A stretch of 64,000 nt of DNA from contig NZ_FNHQ01000004.1 of assembly GCF_900103535.1 (NCBI RefSeq), positions 59,359 to 123,358 on the forward strand, in the 5' to 3' direction. The first letter of the stretch is position 1. Each line of letters begins with the position of its first letter. Origin of the DNA: Megasphaera paucivorans. Lineage in GTDB: Bacteria > Bacillota > Negativicutes > Veillonellales > Megasphaeraceae. This document shows, piece by piece, positions 7,846 through 16,641 of the stretch. Under the pieces are notes generated by a model, which saw only the letters and a program-made list of their open reading frames with translations, did not search any database and was not told where the DNA came from. The translations under genes and the position numbers were made by a program.

Positions 7846-9393
7846 ATGGCTAATAAACTTGTTTCCGGTACGTTGATCCTGACAGTTTCTCTGTTTGTCG
7901 TCAAAGCTATCGGCAGTATCAACTGGATCATCTTGTCACGCATACTTGGCGGTGAAGGCATTGGTATTTACCAGATGGCATTTCCTATTTACTTATTGGC
8001 ACTGGAAGTATCCAGTGCGGGTATTCCTATTGCTATTTCTATTATTACTGCAGAAAAAGCAGCTAAGGAGGATTATGCGGGAGCGCAGCGGATTTTTCAT
8101 GTATCCCTGACCATGCTCTGTATCACCGCACTGATTCTCAGTATTCTTGTCTTTTTTGGTTCCCGCTGGCTTATCGAGTATCATATTATCCGCGAAAGCC
8201 GGGCGTATTATTCCCTTATCGCGTTAGCTCCGGCTATCTTTTTTACGACGATTATTGCCGGGTACCGCGGGTATCTTCAGGGATGGCAGAAAATGACTCC
8301 CACTGCCGTATCCCAGATTGTAGAACAATTAGTCCGCGTAGGCGTTATGCTCGGTTTTGCCGCGGTATTGCTGCCATACGGATTAGAATATGCAGCCGGC
8401 GGAGCCAGTTTAGGCGCCGGAGCCGGCGGGGCAGCGGCATTGCTGGTTCTGCTGTTTTATTATTACAAATTAAAACATCGTTTGCCAAAAAACGGTCCCG
8501 TTTTTCCTCAGGAAAAAATCAGTCATATCTTAAAACGCCTAGTGATATTGGCTTTGCCTATTTCACTGGCCAGCATCATGCTTCCTGTTGTATCCAATTT
8601 AGATTTGCTCATCGTGCCGCGGCGCTTGGAAATTGCCGGATATGCTACTGCCCAGGCTACAGAACTGTTTGGGTATTTAAACGGCATGTCGGTACCTCTT
8701 ATCAATTTAGCGACTATTCTGACAGCGTCTATGGCTATGAATCTGGTCCCGGCCATCAGCCATTACCATACACTGGGAGACTCGGAATCGGTCTATGATA
8801 AAACCGCCAGTTCCATGCGTGTCGCCCTGTTGGCAACGATTCCTTTCAGTGTTATGCTCTATGTATTAGCTAAGCCAGTCGTAACGTTTATCTACAATGC
8901 TCCGGCAGCTACCGATGCTACGCAGGCCATTGCCCTGGCTATCGTTTTCCTGGGATTGCATCAAGTCAGTACCGGTATTTTACAAGGACTGAAGATGCCC
9001 AAGATTCCGGTCATGAATATGGGAATAGCTTGTGTCATCAAAGTATTTTGCAACTGGTTCCTCGTCGCGATTCCGACATTGGGTATTATCGGGGCTTCGT
9101 ATGCAACCGTTGCCGATATCGGCGTTGCTGCCGCTTTGAATTTGTTTTTTATTTATAAACACACCGGATATGCTATGCAGTTTAAAGACGTATTGAAAAA
9201 TATCGTCTGTGCTGCTGCTATGGGTATCGTCATGCAGGGGATCTTCAACTACACAGAACATATCGGCTTGTTTTTAAGCCTTCTGCTTACCACAATGCTG
9301 GGAACGGCAGTGTATATTGGCTTAATGGCTGCCTGCGGCGGTGTCACGCGAAGAGACGCTGCAAAAATCCCCGGCATTGGAAGATTTTTCTAA
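7846..9393 (+). CDS. MOP-superfamily flippase (SpoVB/PST polysaccharide transporter-like)
   Basis: 515 residues, almost wholly hydrophobic, with about 14 predicted membrane segments. It begins ANKLVSGTLILTVSLFVVKAIGSINWIILSRILGGEGIGIYQ-like, the typical opening of SpoVB/MurJ-type lipid-linked glycan flippases (GxGxY motif). The ATG at 7846 has GAGG 5 nt upstream; a start at 7816 has none. These proteins move lipid-linked precursors of peptidoglycan or polysaccharide across the inner membrane. The gene faces a polysaccharide deacetylase gene across a shared terminator, which fits a cell-envelope glycan role but does not prove it. Confidence 0.85.
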   Translation: MANKLVSGTLILTVSLFVVKAIGSINWIILSRILGGEGIGIYQMAFPIYLLALEVSSAGIPIAISIITAEKAAKEDYAGAQRIFHVSLTMLCITALILSILVFFGSRWLIEYHIIRESRAYYSLIALAPAIFFTTIIAGYRGYLQGWQKMTPTAVSQIVEQLVRVGVMLGFAAVLLPYGLEYAAGGASLGAGAGGAAALLVLLFYYYKLKHRLPKNGPVFPQEKISHILKRLVILALPISLASIMLPVVSNLDLLIVPRRLEIAGYATAQATELFGYLNGMSVPLINLATILTASMAMNLVPAISHYHTLGDSESVYDKTASSMRVALLATIPFSVMLYVLAKPVVTFIYNAPAATDATQAIALAIVFLGLHQVSTGILQGLKMPKIPVMNMGIACVIKVFCNWFLVAIPTLGIIGASYATVADIGVAAALNLFFIYKHTGYAMQFKDVLKNIVCAAAMGIVMQGIFNYTEHIGLFLSLLLTTMLGTAVYIGLMAACGGVTRRDAAKIPGIGRFF

Positions 9394-9421
9394 GTACCCT
9401 TCTTGCAATATATCGCACCAC

Positions 9422-9484
9422 AAAAAAACGCCTGCCTGACGATGTCCGTTCCCCGAGAGGAACGTATCGCCGGCGGCGTTATTT
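9422..9484. terminator. Long bidirectional terminator
   Basis: A stem starting AACGCC and closing GGCGTT, with an inner GTTCC-CCGAGA-GGAAC hairpin, lies between the converging flippase and deacetylase genes. A-rich and T-rich flanks make it usable in both directions. Confidence 0.8.
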
Positions 9485-9492
9485 TATATTTT

Positions 9493-10344
9493 TTATGGCT
9501 GCGGTACATATTTAGCTGCTGGTTTACACCATTCCGTATGAGCTAAATACGCATGGGTATTCCAAAGCAAGGCAGAAAAAGCAGAAAAGATAAGTCGAAA
9601 TTCAAAGTGTTCAAAACTCATGGGACCCTCAAAGAACGGAACGCGATCCAATTCATACGGATCGTCCCAAGGGAAATCCCGGCCTGTATTTACCGTAAAA
9701 GCAAGACTATATCCGGCCGCTTTCGTCTGCGTTTTGACCAAGTCGTTATATTTTCCTTCGGGATACGCAATACAAGTAACCCGTTTTCCCAATTTTTGTT
9801 CCATCAACTGCTTAGACTGGGTAAGTTCGTATTTCATACGATTTTCATCAAAACTTGGCAGCGGTTTATGGCTGATCGTATGAGAACCAAATTCCATACC
9901 ATTCTTAGACATAGACTGTACCTGATTCCATGTCAAATATCCCGGCTTTTCCATCAAATCCATGATGAGAAAAATCGTTCCTGTCATATGATATTTCTTC
10001 ATGATAGGATAGGCGCACTCGTAATTATCTACATATCCGTCATCGAACGTGATGAGCACCGGTTTATCCGGCAATGCCCCGTCTCCCCGCATATACTGAA
10101 TAAATTGTTTCTGCGTAATAGCATGATAGCCGCGGTCATGAAGATACTTCATTTGCTCTTCAAAATCAGCCGTAGTCATCGTAAGAGCTGTTTTATATTT
10201 GTCATTGACTTGATGATAGTTCAAAACCGGAACACCGGTCAGATGATAATTAGCCGCTCCAAGGTACCAGTATGAAAAGATACCGACAATCAAGACGACT
10301 AGTGCCAACATCACACCGACGAGCCAGTAAATGATTTTTTTCAC
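9493..10344 (-). CDS. Membrane-anchored polysaccharide deacetylase (NodB domain, PgaB/IcaB-like)
   Basis: 283 residues from a GTG at 10344, preceded by GGGAGG. A single N-terminal membrane segment (residues 7-27) anchors the enzyme facing outward. The NodB homology domain shows TFDDGY at 99-104 (catalytic base Asp and metal-binding Asp) and SHTISH at 154-159 (two metal-binding His), and a YPEGKYN motif later. The family removes N- or O-acetyl groups from glycans such as poly-N-acetylglucosamine, peptidoglycan or xylan. The N-terminal NYHQV block before the NodB core is like that of PgaB/IcaB proteins. The actual glycan substrate is not shown by the sequence. Confidence 0.9.
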   Translation of the reverse strand: MKKIIYWLVGVMLALVVLIVGIFSYWYLGAANYHLTGVPVLNYHQVNDKYKTALTMTTADFEEQMKYLHDRGYHAITQKQFIQYMRGDGALPDKPVLITFDDGYVDNYECAYPIMKKYHMTGTIFLIMDLMEKPGYLTWNQVQSMSKNGMEFGSHTISHKPLPSFDENRMKYELTQSKQLMEQKLGKRVTCIAYPEGKYNDLVKTQTKAAGYSLAFTVNTGRDFPWDDPYELDRVPFFEGPMSFEHFEFRLIFSAFSALLWNTHAYLAHTEWCKPAAKYVPQP

Positions 10345-10472
10345 TATTTCCTCCCGGAAAACGCTAAAAATTCAATAGTACAGGTATTAGAGTACCACAT
10401 TTTCCCTGTCATGACAAGTGATTTTATAATGATATTGAGAAAACGACACGATCGTATCCTGTACAGTCCGGA

Positions 10473-10868
10473 TTACTTTACTTTCTGTATTGTCTTGGGA
10501 AATTTATTTTCCTGCAGCCACGCTGTATTTTTTTGCGTTATGGCCTTTTGCACTTCACATAGACAAATATACTCCATCTGAGCTAGCTCTTTTGCTGTCC
10601 CCAGATACATGGTTTCCTCATAGAGATAATCCCGCAGTTCTTGTTCATCTACATCGTCTTGCATGGCAAAGCGCATATCCTCGGAGGCCTGCAGTTTTGT
10701 CAAAACCTTAAGCCAATCAGCATACTCCTCCTCCGTCAGGCAAAAATATCCAAACTCATCGGACGTGAGCACCTCCTGTGCGCAAACGACCTGCTTGGCA
10801 TAGTCCAAGCCCGTACTTCTATCGATAACACGGAGCTGCCGTTCTTCCCCATCTACATATACTTTCAC
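10473..10868 (-). CDS. Hypothetical protein, acidic, 131 aa
   Basis: 131 residues from a GTG at 10868 with CAGGAGG 7 nt upstream; the longer frame to 10889 would put the ribosome site inside the gene. The protein is soluble and acidic, with a beta-like start (KVYVDGEERQLRVID) followed by mainly helical sequence containing two DEQEL/YEETMY-type acidic stretches and a few cysteines. No family was recognised and no catalytic motif stands out. It lies alone between the deacetylase and the broken porin, in the same direction. The good ribosome site and normal composition make it a likely real gene. Confidence 0.7.
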   Translation of the reverse strand: MKVYVDGEERQLRVIDRSTGLDYAKQVVCAQEVLTSDEFGYFCLTEEEYADWLKVLTKLQASEDMRFAMQDDVDEQELRDYLYEETMYLGTAKELAQMEYICLCEVQKAITQKNTAWLQENKFPKTIQKVK

Positions 10869-10966
10869 AGCGTTTCCTCCTGTTTCCAAGAAAAATAGGC
10901 CTCCCCTGCGAGAAGTCTAAAAAATTTATATTTCTCCTATAGCACACCCACTAATCTGTTTCTGTA

Positions 10967-12270
10967 TCAGAAACAGAACTTCACTTCTGCCCTAGTTTCT
11001 TCATTAGGGTCCACATTACCGCTTTTAGCTCGTGAAGCAATCGACTGCATAGCAGAGAATTGCACATTTTTAGCAATAACATAATCCACACCGATTCCCC
11101 AAGAACATACATTGTCGAGAAAATCGTTATTACGCCAGGAGTTTGTCGATCCATACAGCACATTTTTGTCTGCATTAACGTATTTCTATCCAGGCATCCC
11201 AAGTACCCATCTTACCCATATCTGTTGTGCCATAGGTAAGCAGTGCACCCCATAATCCTGCATTTTCGTCTGTCATGGCGGCTTGTTCTTTGTATACCTT
11301 CTGATAGTCACCGAGAAGAGTTGCGGCCGGTGAAAATGTATATTTCATATACCCGCCCCAAATATGGCTTAGGTTCTGTGCAACCGCTTCCTGCCCACTG
11401 AAACCATTATAATATATACACCGGGCGCCGGCTTTGCCGAACGTACCGTCTACAGATGCAAATCCCGTGGCAACTCCGGTCAAATCATGCGAATGTATCG
11501 CTGTATTGACAAAGGGTGTCGCATAGGCGGGATTGAAGACTGCCCCTTCTTTAAATTCACCATAGCCGCCCATCAACGTACCCGCCCCCTTCTGCACGGT
11601 CAAGCTGGACGCCGTCCATTTCATCGAAGTGCTGCAGCGATAAGCTGTTGCCCATAGCATATTCCCAGCGTCCGATAAGTAAATTTGTCGTCTTGCCGAA
11701 CGTATGCATCACATAGACCAGATTCGGGTAGATCGTGGATTGGGATGCCGCACTTTTATCCCCAACGGTAAAATTCTGAGAATCCGCCATGAACCGTACC
11801 GTGGCTGACGTGTGGTCATCTATAGCCGCATCGAAGCGGATCCGCGGACGAAAATCCCAGGAATTATTGCCTTCGTTGTGATCTTTTTGATAGCGGTAGC
11901 GCAGCCGTACATCTCCGCTCACATGAATGGTCCCCATCTTATTCTCCAGATCACGTATTCGTACGCCCAGCCGATTCAATTCATCCGTATATTCTTCTGC
12001 CAGCCGCTGGATCATCATGGTCCGCTGTTCTACACTGTCTCTGTCCATATGAGCCAGGGCCCGAGCCGTCAATTCTGCCGCTTCATATCGGGTAATTTGC
12101 CGCTGTCCTTGAAAAAAACGACCATCTCCCCCCTTCAATTATACCTGCTTCCGATAATTTTTTGATCGACTGATAGGCCCAGCAGTCCTCCGGCACTTAG
12201 ACGCTGCCAGAACACTTGTCGTTCCCAAAACAACCAGCATTGCCGTTGCTGCAAAAATCTTCTTATTCAT
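10967..12270 (-). pseudogene. Broken SLH-domain porin (OmpM-type), at least four frame breaks
   Basis: Starts at an ATG at 12270 after a G-rich ribosome site, with a clear signal peptide (MNKKIFAATAMLVVLGTTSVLA). The rest matches the intact porin at 13170-14567 in pieces: SLH segment (VPEDCWAYQSIKKLSEAGII, then QITRYEAAELTARALAH), beta-barrel segments (GGYGEFKEGA, LGDYQKVYKEQ) and the C-terminus (LYGSTNSWR, NEETRAE) ending in Phe. The frame breaks near 12200, in a run of six G (12128-12133 on the forward strand C-run), in a run of five (11585-11589) and in AAA (11183-11185). The last three each look like one extra base in a homopolymer. In life it would be an outer-membrane porin bound to peptidoglycan through SLH. 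Either a true pseudogene or sequence error. Confidence 0.85.
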
Positions 12271-12418
12271 CCCCCCTGCATCCCCTCTTTCTCTTCATCT
12301 GATACAACAAACTGTATATAGTATACACGGATACGACAGGCTTGAAAAGAAAGAAAAATGTATATTTCGTTGCCAATTCGGAATACGATACGCATATTCG
12401 TACGAAAACGCGCAATAA

Positions 12419-13112
12419 TGATCCACCAGCTTAGCTGGTGGTTTTTCTTATGCGGCCTATAAGGCCTAGTCTACCAGCGGCGCTTTACAGCGCATGTTCG
12501 GTCCGTTACTTGCATATTATTTCCGGTTACCCGTAAACGGGTCTTCTAAATCTAATGTAAGCTGTTCGGACATTTCATCTTCTTTAAGTTGTTCGCGAAT
12601 ATAGGCAGTTATCTTCTTCTCGTTTTTCCCTACGGTATCTACGTAGTATCCACGACACCAAAATTGTCGATTCCGGTACTTATATTTCATATTTCCCCAT
12701 TTTTCATAAATCATCAGACTACTTTTTCCTTTGAGAAATCCCATGAAACGCGATATACTCATCTTGGGGGGAATTTCCAACAGCAGATGTACATGATCCG
12801 GGCATGCTTCTGCTTCTAGTAAAGTCACACCTTTCCACTGGCATAATTCTCGTAGTATTTGCCCTATTTCATATCGCTTTTGCCCATAAAATACTTGCCG
12901 CCGATACTTCGGCGCAAATACTACATGATATTTACAATTCCATTTACTGTGTGATAGACTGTGTGTGTCATTCATTGAATGACCTCCTTTGATGTGGATA
13001 GGTTTGCAGTTGACGGACCGCATTCTTATCTTACATTAAAGGTGTTTTGTTTTAAACCTTTATAGACTCATCGCTTAAGCTTTTTGGAACCCCTGGTCTA
13101 ACCAGGGGTTTT
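12419..13112 (-). mobile_element. IS200/IS605-family insertion sequence (IS200-type, tnpA only)
   Basis: About 0.7 kb holding a single Y1 transposase gene and flanked by subterminal hairpins: CCACCAGC-TTA-GCTGGTGG at 12423-12441 and AACCCCTGGT-CTA-ACCAGGGGTT at 13088-13110. Such hairpins are the ends recognised by TnpA in place of terminal inverted repeats. There is no tnpB. It lies between the promoter region of the broken porin and the terminator of the intact one. Exact ends are uncertain by several bases. Confidence 0.75.
12517..12975 (-). CDS. tnpA: IS200/IS605 transposase TnpA (Y1 HUH)
   Basis: 152 residues, the normal IS200 TnpA length, from an ATG at 12975 with GGAGG 7 nt upstream. 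It is a single-strand DNA transposase: HVH at 61-63 is the metal-binding HUH pair and Tyr125 in AYIREQL is the expected nucleophile. The strand-turn-strand CKYHVVFAPKYRRQVF at the start is diagnostic of the family. All key residues are present, so the element may be active. It is the only gene between the two subterminal hairpins. Confidence 0.95.
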   Translation of the reverse strand: MNDTHSLSHSKWNCKYHVVFAPKYRRQVFYGQKRYEIGQILRELCQWKGVTLLEAEACPDHVHLLLEIPPKMSISRFMGFLKGKSSLMIYEKWGNMKYKYRNRQFWCRGYYVDTVGKNEKKITAYIREQLKEDEMSEQLTLDLEDPFTGNRK

Positions 13113-13116
13113 CTAA

Positions 13117-13158
13117 CTACAAAAAAAGACCACTCCGAAGAGTGGTCTTTAAAAATCT
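13117..13158 (-). terminator. Intrinsic terminator of the intact porin gene
   Basis: AAAGACCACT-CTTCGG-AGTGGTCTTT stem followed by a T-run on the minus strand, 12 bp after the porin stop. Confidence 0.85.
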
Positions 13159-13169
13159 TATTCGATTGA

Positions 13170-14567
13170 TTAGAATACGAATACGAATTGTGCACGAGTT
13201 TCTTCGTTAGGATCCTTGGTGCCGTAAGAGGAATCTTTGAGGCTCGAAGCAAAGGACTGCATAACGGAGAACATGACGTTCTTGCCGATCGTGTAATCCA
13301 CGCCAACACCCCAGGATTTAACGTTATCAATGAGGTTAGCTTGTCTCCAACTGTTCGTGGAGCCATACAGTGCATTCGGATCTGCATTGATGTATTCCAA
13401 CCATGCATCCCAGCTGCCCGCCTTATTGAAGGCTGCCGTACCGTAGGAAAGCTTAGCTCCCCACAAGTTAGCATCATCATCATATTGTTTAGTCTGGTCT
13501 TTCTTAACCTTCTGATAATCGCCAATCAAATTCCATTTGTCGCCCAATTGGAATTTTGCATAGCCGCCAATAATCTTGGAAAGATTTTGCGTTTTAGCAG
13601 TAGAATCATTGAAGGCATTGTAGTATACACCGAAGCCTACTTTATTAAACGCCCCTTCGATTTCACCATAACCAGTTTGTACACCTACTAAAGTATGACC
13701 TCCTGTTTGAGTAATATACTTATTATTTGAAACTGGGTTACCATCAGCATCCGTATACACACCAGTATAAGCAGCACCTTCTTTAAATTCACCAAAGCCG
13801 CCGGTCAAGGTGAAGTTGCCTAATTTGTACTGACCCTGCATGGCTTCGAAGGTATCACCGTACTGTAAGCCGAGACCATTGCCGAGGTTGTAAAAATCCC
13901 AGCGGCCGGCTTTTACGTTGAAGTTCTTGGTGAGATCGGACGTAACATAGGCATCATCCACATAGCTAGAAGTACTTTCACCCGAAGCAGCTGTTGAAGC
14001 GCCATCAAAGAAAGTCTTATTACCAGTACTAATACCAAGAACGGCCTTGGTCTTATCGTTGATGTAGGCATTGGCACGGAGACGCATCCGATACTGGAAC
14101 TGGTCGTTTGTTCTCAAGGGAGTGACTTTCTGAGTAATTGGATCTACTCTGGCCGCATCACGTGTAAAACCATCGGACTGGTGTTTGTAACGAATACGGA
14201 AATCACCGGTCATCTTGACGTTGCCGACTTTTTGTTCGAGGTTGCTTACGCGAACGCCGAGGTTGTTGAGTTCATCAGCATATTCGTCAGCCAATTTGTT
14301 GATCATAGCGCGCTGTTCAACGGAAGCTTTGTCCATGTGAGCCATGGCTTTTGCTGTCATTTCAGCAGCTTCGTAACGAGTGATGTTGCGGCTGCCCTGG
14401 AAATACGTGCCGTCAACGCCCTGGATAATGCCAGCGTCAGCTAATTCTACAACGGATTTGTACGCCCAGCTGTCGGTCGGTACATCAACGAACGGGTTGG
14501 CAGCGAATGCGCAGGTAGCGCCTACAGCCATCGTAGCAACTAAAGAAGCCAAGATTTTCTTTTTCAT
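13170..14567 (-). CDS. SLH-domain outer-membrane porin (OmpM-type)
   Basis: 465 residues. A signal peptide (MKKKILASLVATMAVGATCAFA) is followed by one SLH domain (residues about 25-75: VDVPTDSWAYKSVVELADAGII, then NITRYEAAEMTAKAMAH), a short coiled coil (ADEYADELNNLGVRVSNLEQKV) and a beta-barrel of alternating strands ending in FVFVF, with a C-terminal Phe as in porins. In Negativicutes such proteins bridge peptidoglycan (by SLH) and the outer membrane and serve as the major diffusion pore and tether. GGGG precedes the ATG by about 8 nt. A consensus promoter lies about 215 bp upstream, giving a long leader. A damaged paralogue lies downstream beyond an insertion sequence. Confidence 0.93.
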   Translation of the reverse strand: MKKKILASLVATMAVGATCAFAANPFVDVPTDSWAYKSVVELADAGIIQGVDGTYFQGSRNITRYEAAEMTAKAMAHMDKASVEQRAMINKLADEYADELNNLGVRVSNLEQKVGNVKMTGDFRIRYKHQSDGFTRDAARVDPITQKVTPLRTNDQFQYRMRLRANAYINDKTKAVLGISTGNKTFFDGASTAASGESTSSYVDDAYVTSDLTKNFNVKAGRWDFYNLGNGLGLQYGDTFEAMQGQYKLGNFTLTGGFGEFKEGAAYTGVYTDADGNPVSNNKYITQTGGHTLVGVQTGYGEIEGAFNKVGFGVYYNAFNDSTAKTQNLSKIIGGYAKFQLGDKWNLIGDYQKVKKDQTKQYDDDANLWGAKLSYGTAAFNKAGSWDAWLEYINADPNALYGSTNSWRQANLIDNVKSWGVGVDYTIGKNVMFSVMQSFASSLKDSSYGTKDPNEETRAQFVFVF

Positions 14568-14783
14568 AAAATAAAACCCCTTTTCTGAAAAAATTATGTT
14601 TGTAATACTTGCTTCGTTACAGTGCGAGCTTCTGCATATTTCTCAAGGGGTCATTGGCGAGTTGTCCTAGTTTCCTCTCTTTTACTGCCTTGAGTATGCT
14701 GCTGTCTGCTCTGAAAGATGATACCTACGGCCACGTAAACACATACCTTCAGTATTCAGTTTCCGTACTATCACCTTGTTGCT

Positions 14784-14812
14784 ATTATATCTCACTGTTT
14801 CCTTTTTGTAAA
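14784..14812 (-). promoter_or_regulatory. Sigma-70 type promoter of the SLH porin gene
   Basis: On the minus strand TTTACA (14807-14812) and TATAAT (14784-14789) are spaced by exactly 17 bp. Transcription would start near 14777, leaving a leader of about 210 nt before the porin ATG, with no convincing reading frame. Confidence 0.8.
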
Positions 14813-14862
14813 GCTTAAATTGTGATTTTGTATACATTTTCCAGGTTTACTGCAGTAATTTT

Positions 14863-14894
14863 GAGAAAACTATTCCATGACCGATAGTTTTTCT
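14863..14894. repeat. Small inverted repeat upstream of the porin promoter
   Basis: GAGAAAACTAT and ATAGTTTTTCTC arms enclose a loop of about 9 nt. It lies between the porin promoter and the hydA terminator. Its role is unknown; it could be a second terminator or a protein site. Confidence 0.4.
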
Positions 14895-14970
14895 CCAGTA
14901 CCGCGGCTCGTTTTCATATATGAGAAAGACCGGAAATTGATAATCACTGTTTCATACAGGAAATACATAA

Positions 14971-15015
14971 TAAAAACAGCGAATGCAAAAAAAGAATGCT
15001 CTCTGCCTTCGCCGT
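14971..15015 (-). terminator. Intrinsic terminator of hydA
   Basis: On the minus strand ACGGCGAA-GCA pairs with TGC-TTCGCTGT (one G-T pair and one internal mismatch), followed by TTTTTAT, just beyond the hydrogenase stop. Confidence 0.65.
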
Positions 15016-15024
15016 CCTCTGTAG

Positions 15025-16485
15025 TTACACTTTATTGACTTCATGCGGTTTAAACCGGGTGGACATGGGATTATCCTCCGGCTTGACCTGTCCCATTTTG
15101 CCGAGAAGGGAGTGCTTACTCATAAAATACGTATGCAGCAGTGATTCCGGTATCTCTCCCAGGGGCTCTCCCAAAAACTTTTTATATAATTTCTGGATCG
15201 CCGGATTTTCCCAGCTGGCCTTGATATCGGTTTCTGCATCCCGAGCATACAGGGAATCCATCCGTGCCTGCTGTGCCGCTTTGACTTGGGGCAGTTTCAT
15301 TTTCGGCTGGCCGCCGCCGCCGATACAGCCGCCGGGACAGGCCATTACTTCGATAAAGGAGTAATCTTCAAAGGCATTGCGGGCAATCAAATCATCAATA
15401 AATGCCCTGGCATTGGCAAGTCCGCTGATGGCTGCCACATGGATAACAAAATGGCCGAACGTGACCGTTGCTTTTTTTACTCCATCCAGTCCCCGCACGG
15501 GTTCAAATGGCAGGAAAATAGCAGGAGCCTTGCGCCCGGTAAACATATAATAGGCCGTCCGCAGTGCTGCCTCCATCACGCCGCCCGTATTGCCGAAAAT
15601 AATGCCGCCGCCGGAAGCCTGTCCGAACACATCATCAAAAGGAGAATCCGCCAGCGCATCAAAATCAATGCCTTCTTCTCCCATCCACCGGGCTAATTCT
15701 CTCGTGGTAATGCAATAATCTGTATCTCGAATACCGGGAATATCCCAGTACTGCGACGAAGCCTTCAATTCGGGCCGGCGTATTTCGGATTTTTTCGCTG
15801 TACATGGCGTAACGCAGACATTGACGATATTTTCAGCTTCTATATCTTTCATTTTTGCAAAATATGTTTTAATGATCGTACTTAAAATACTGATCGGGCT
15901 TTTTGTGGTCGATAAATGCGGAATCAAATCCGGGTAGAAAATCTCCGCAAATTCCACCCATCCCGGGCAGCAGCTGGTAAATTGCGGGATGGGTGCTTCT
16001 TCTGACTGCAGGCGGTTCAGCAGTTCCGTGGCTTCCTCCATAATGGTCAGATCCGCCCCAAAGTTTGTATCAAATACATAGTTGCCGCCGAGGGCTCGCA
16101 GCGCAGCCACCATTTTTCCCTCCACAAACGTGCCAAAAGGTTTGCCGAAGGCTTCTCCCAAGCCGACACGCACAGCCGGTGCCGTTTGGAAAATGACGAC
16201 TTTTTCAGGATTTTTAATAGCTGCTTTTACTTTTTCAATTTCCGATACTTCAGTGATCGCGCCGAACGGACATACGGCGGCACATTGGCCGCAGTGCACG
16301 CACATGGGCATATCACCCGTACTGGGAAGATAATAATGATCAAGGACAGTCATCTCGTTCGCACACGTACGGCGGCACAATGTACAGTTTTTGCACTTAC
16401 TTTCATCGAATTGCACAGCAATATTGTGCTCGTCGATGGGAACTCGACGAGGAATTTCTCTGAAACGACTTGTAAATGTAGGCAA
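15025..16485 (-). CDS. hydA: [FeFe]-hydrogenase, compact monomeric type
   Basis: 486 residues, TTG start at 16485 with AAGGAGA about 8 nt upstream. It makes or oxidises H2 with ferredoxin or flavodoxin as partner in the cytoplasm. Two [4Fe-4S] ferredoxin-type sites are at C31/C34/C37/C41 and C62/C65/C68/C72. The H-cluster domain shows all three signatures: TSCCPGW (170-176), PCTAKKSE (227-234) and ACPGGCIGGGGQP (382-394). It lacks the additional N-terminal [2Fe-2S] and His-ligated clusters of clostridial CpI-type enzymes, matching the short hydrogenase known from Megasphaera elsdenii. A short C-terminal tail follows the small-subunit-like part. The hydE/F/G maturases are not in the window. 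It is transcribed alone. Confidence 0.95.
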   Translation of the reverse strand: MPTFTSRFREIPRRVPIDEHNIAVQFDESKCKNCTLCRRTCANEMTVLDHYYLPSTGDMPMCVHCGQCAAVCPFGAITEVSEIEKVKAAIKNPEKVVIFQTAPAVRVGLGEAFGKPFGTFVEGKMVAALRALGGNYVFDTNFGADLTIMEEATELLNRLQSEEAPIPQFTSCCPGWVEFAEIFYPDLIPHLSTTKSPISILSTIIKTYFAKMKDIEAENIVNVCVTPCTAKKSEIRRPELKASSQYWDIPGIRDTDYCITTRELARWMGEEGIDFDALADSPFDDVFGQASGGGIIFGNTGGVMEAALRTAYYMFTGRKAPAIFLPFEPVRGLDGVKKATVTFGHFVIHVAAISGLANARAFIDDLIARNAFEDYSFIEVMACPGGCIGGGGQPKMKLPQVKAAQQARMDSLYARDAETDIKASWENPAIQKLYKKFLGEPLGEIPESLLHTYFMSKHSLLGKMGQVKPEDNPMSTRFKPHEVNKV

Positions 16486-16641
16486 TGTATTCTCTCCTTA
16501 AGGGTAATAACTGTAAATTATTATTTTCACAATCTCTTGTTTATAGGATAATACAAATGCTGTAATTTTTCCAATGTTTTTGTGAAAATCCCTTAATTGA
16601 TTTTACATAGGTACCATTCCGTTTACGCATAATTTACACGA

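Noticed and set aside
8283..8798. 171-codon frame inside the flippase gene
   Set aside because: Same-strand shadow in another frame, rich in Arg and Ser, without a ribosome site.
9553..10275. 240-codon frame on the plus strand over the deacetylase gene
   Set aside because: Antisense shadow of a gene with clear NodB motifs; composition is not protein-like and no ribosome site is present.
13188..13691. 167-codon frame antisense to the intact porin
   Set aside because: Shadow of a gene with signal peptide, SLH domain and porin C-terminus.
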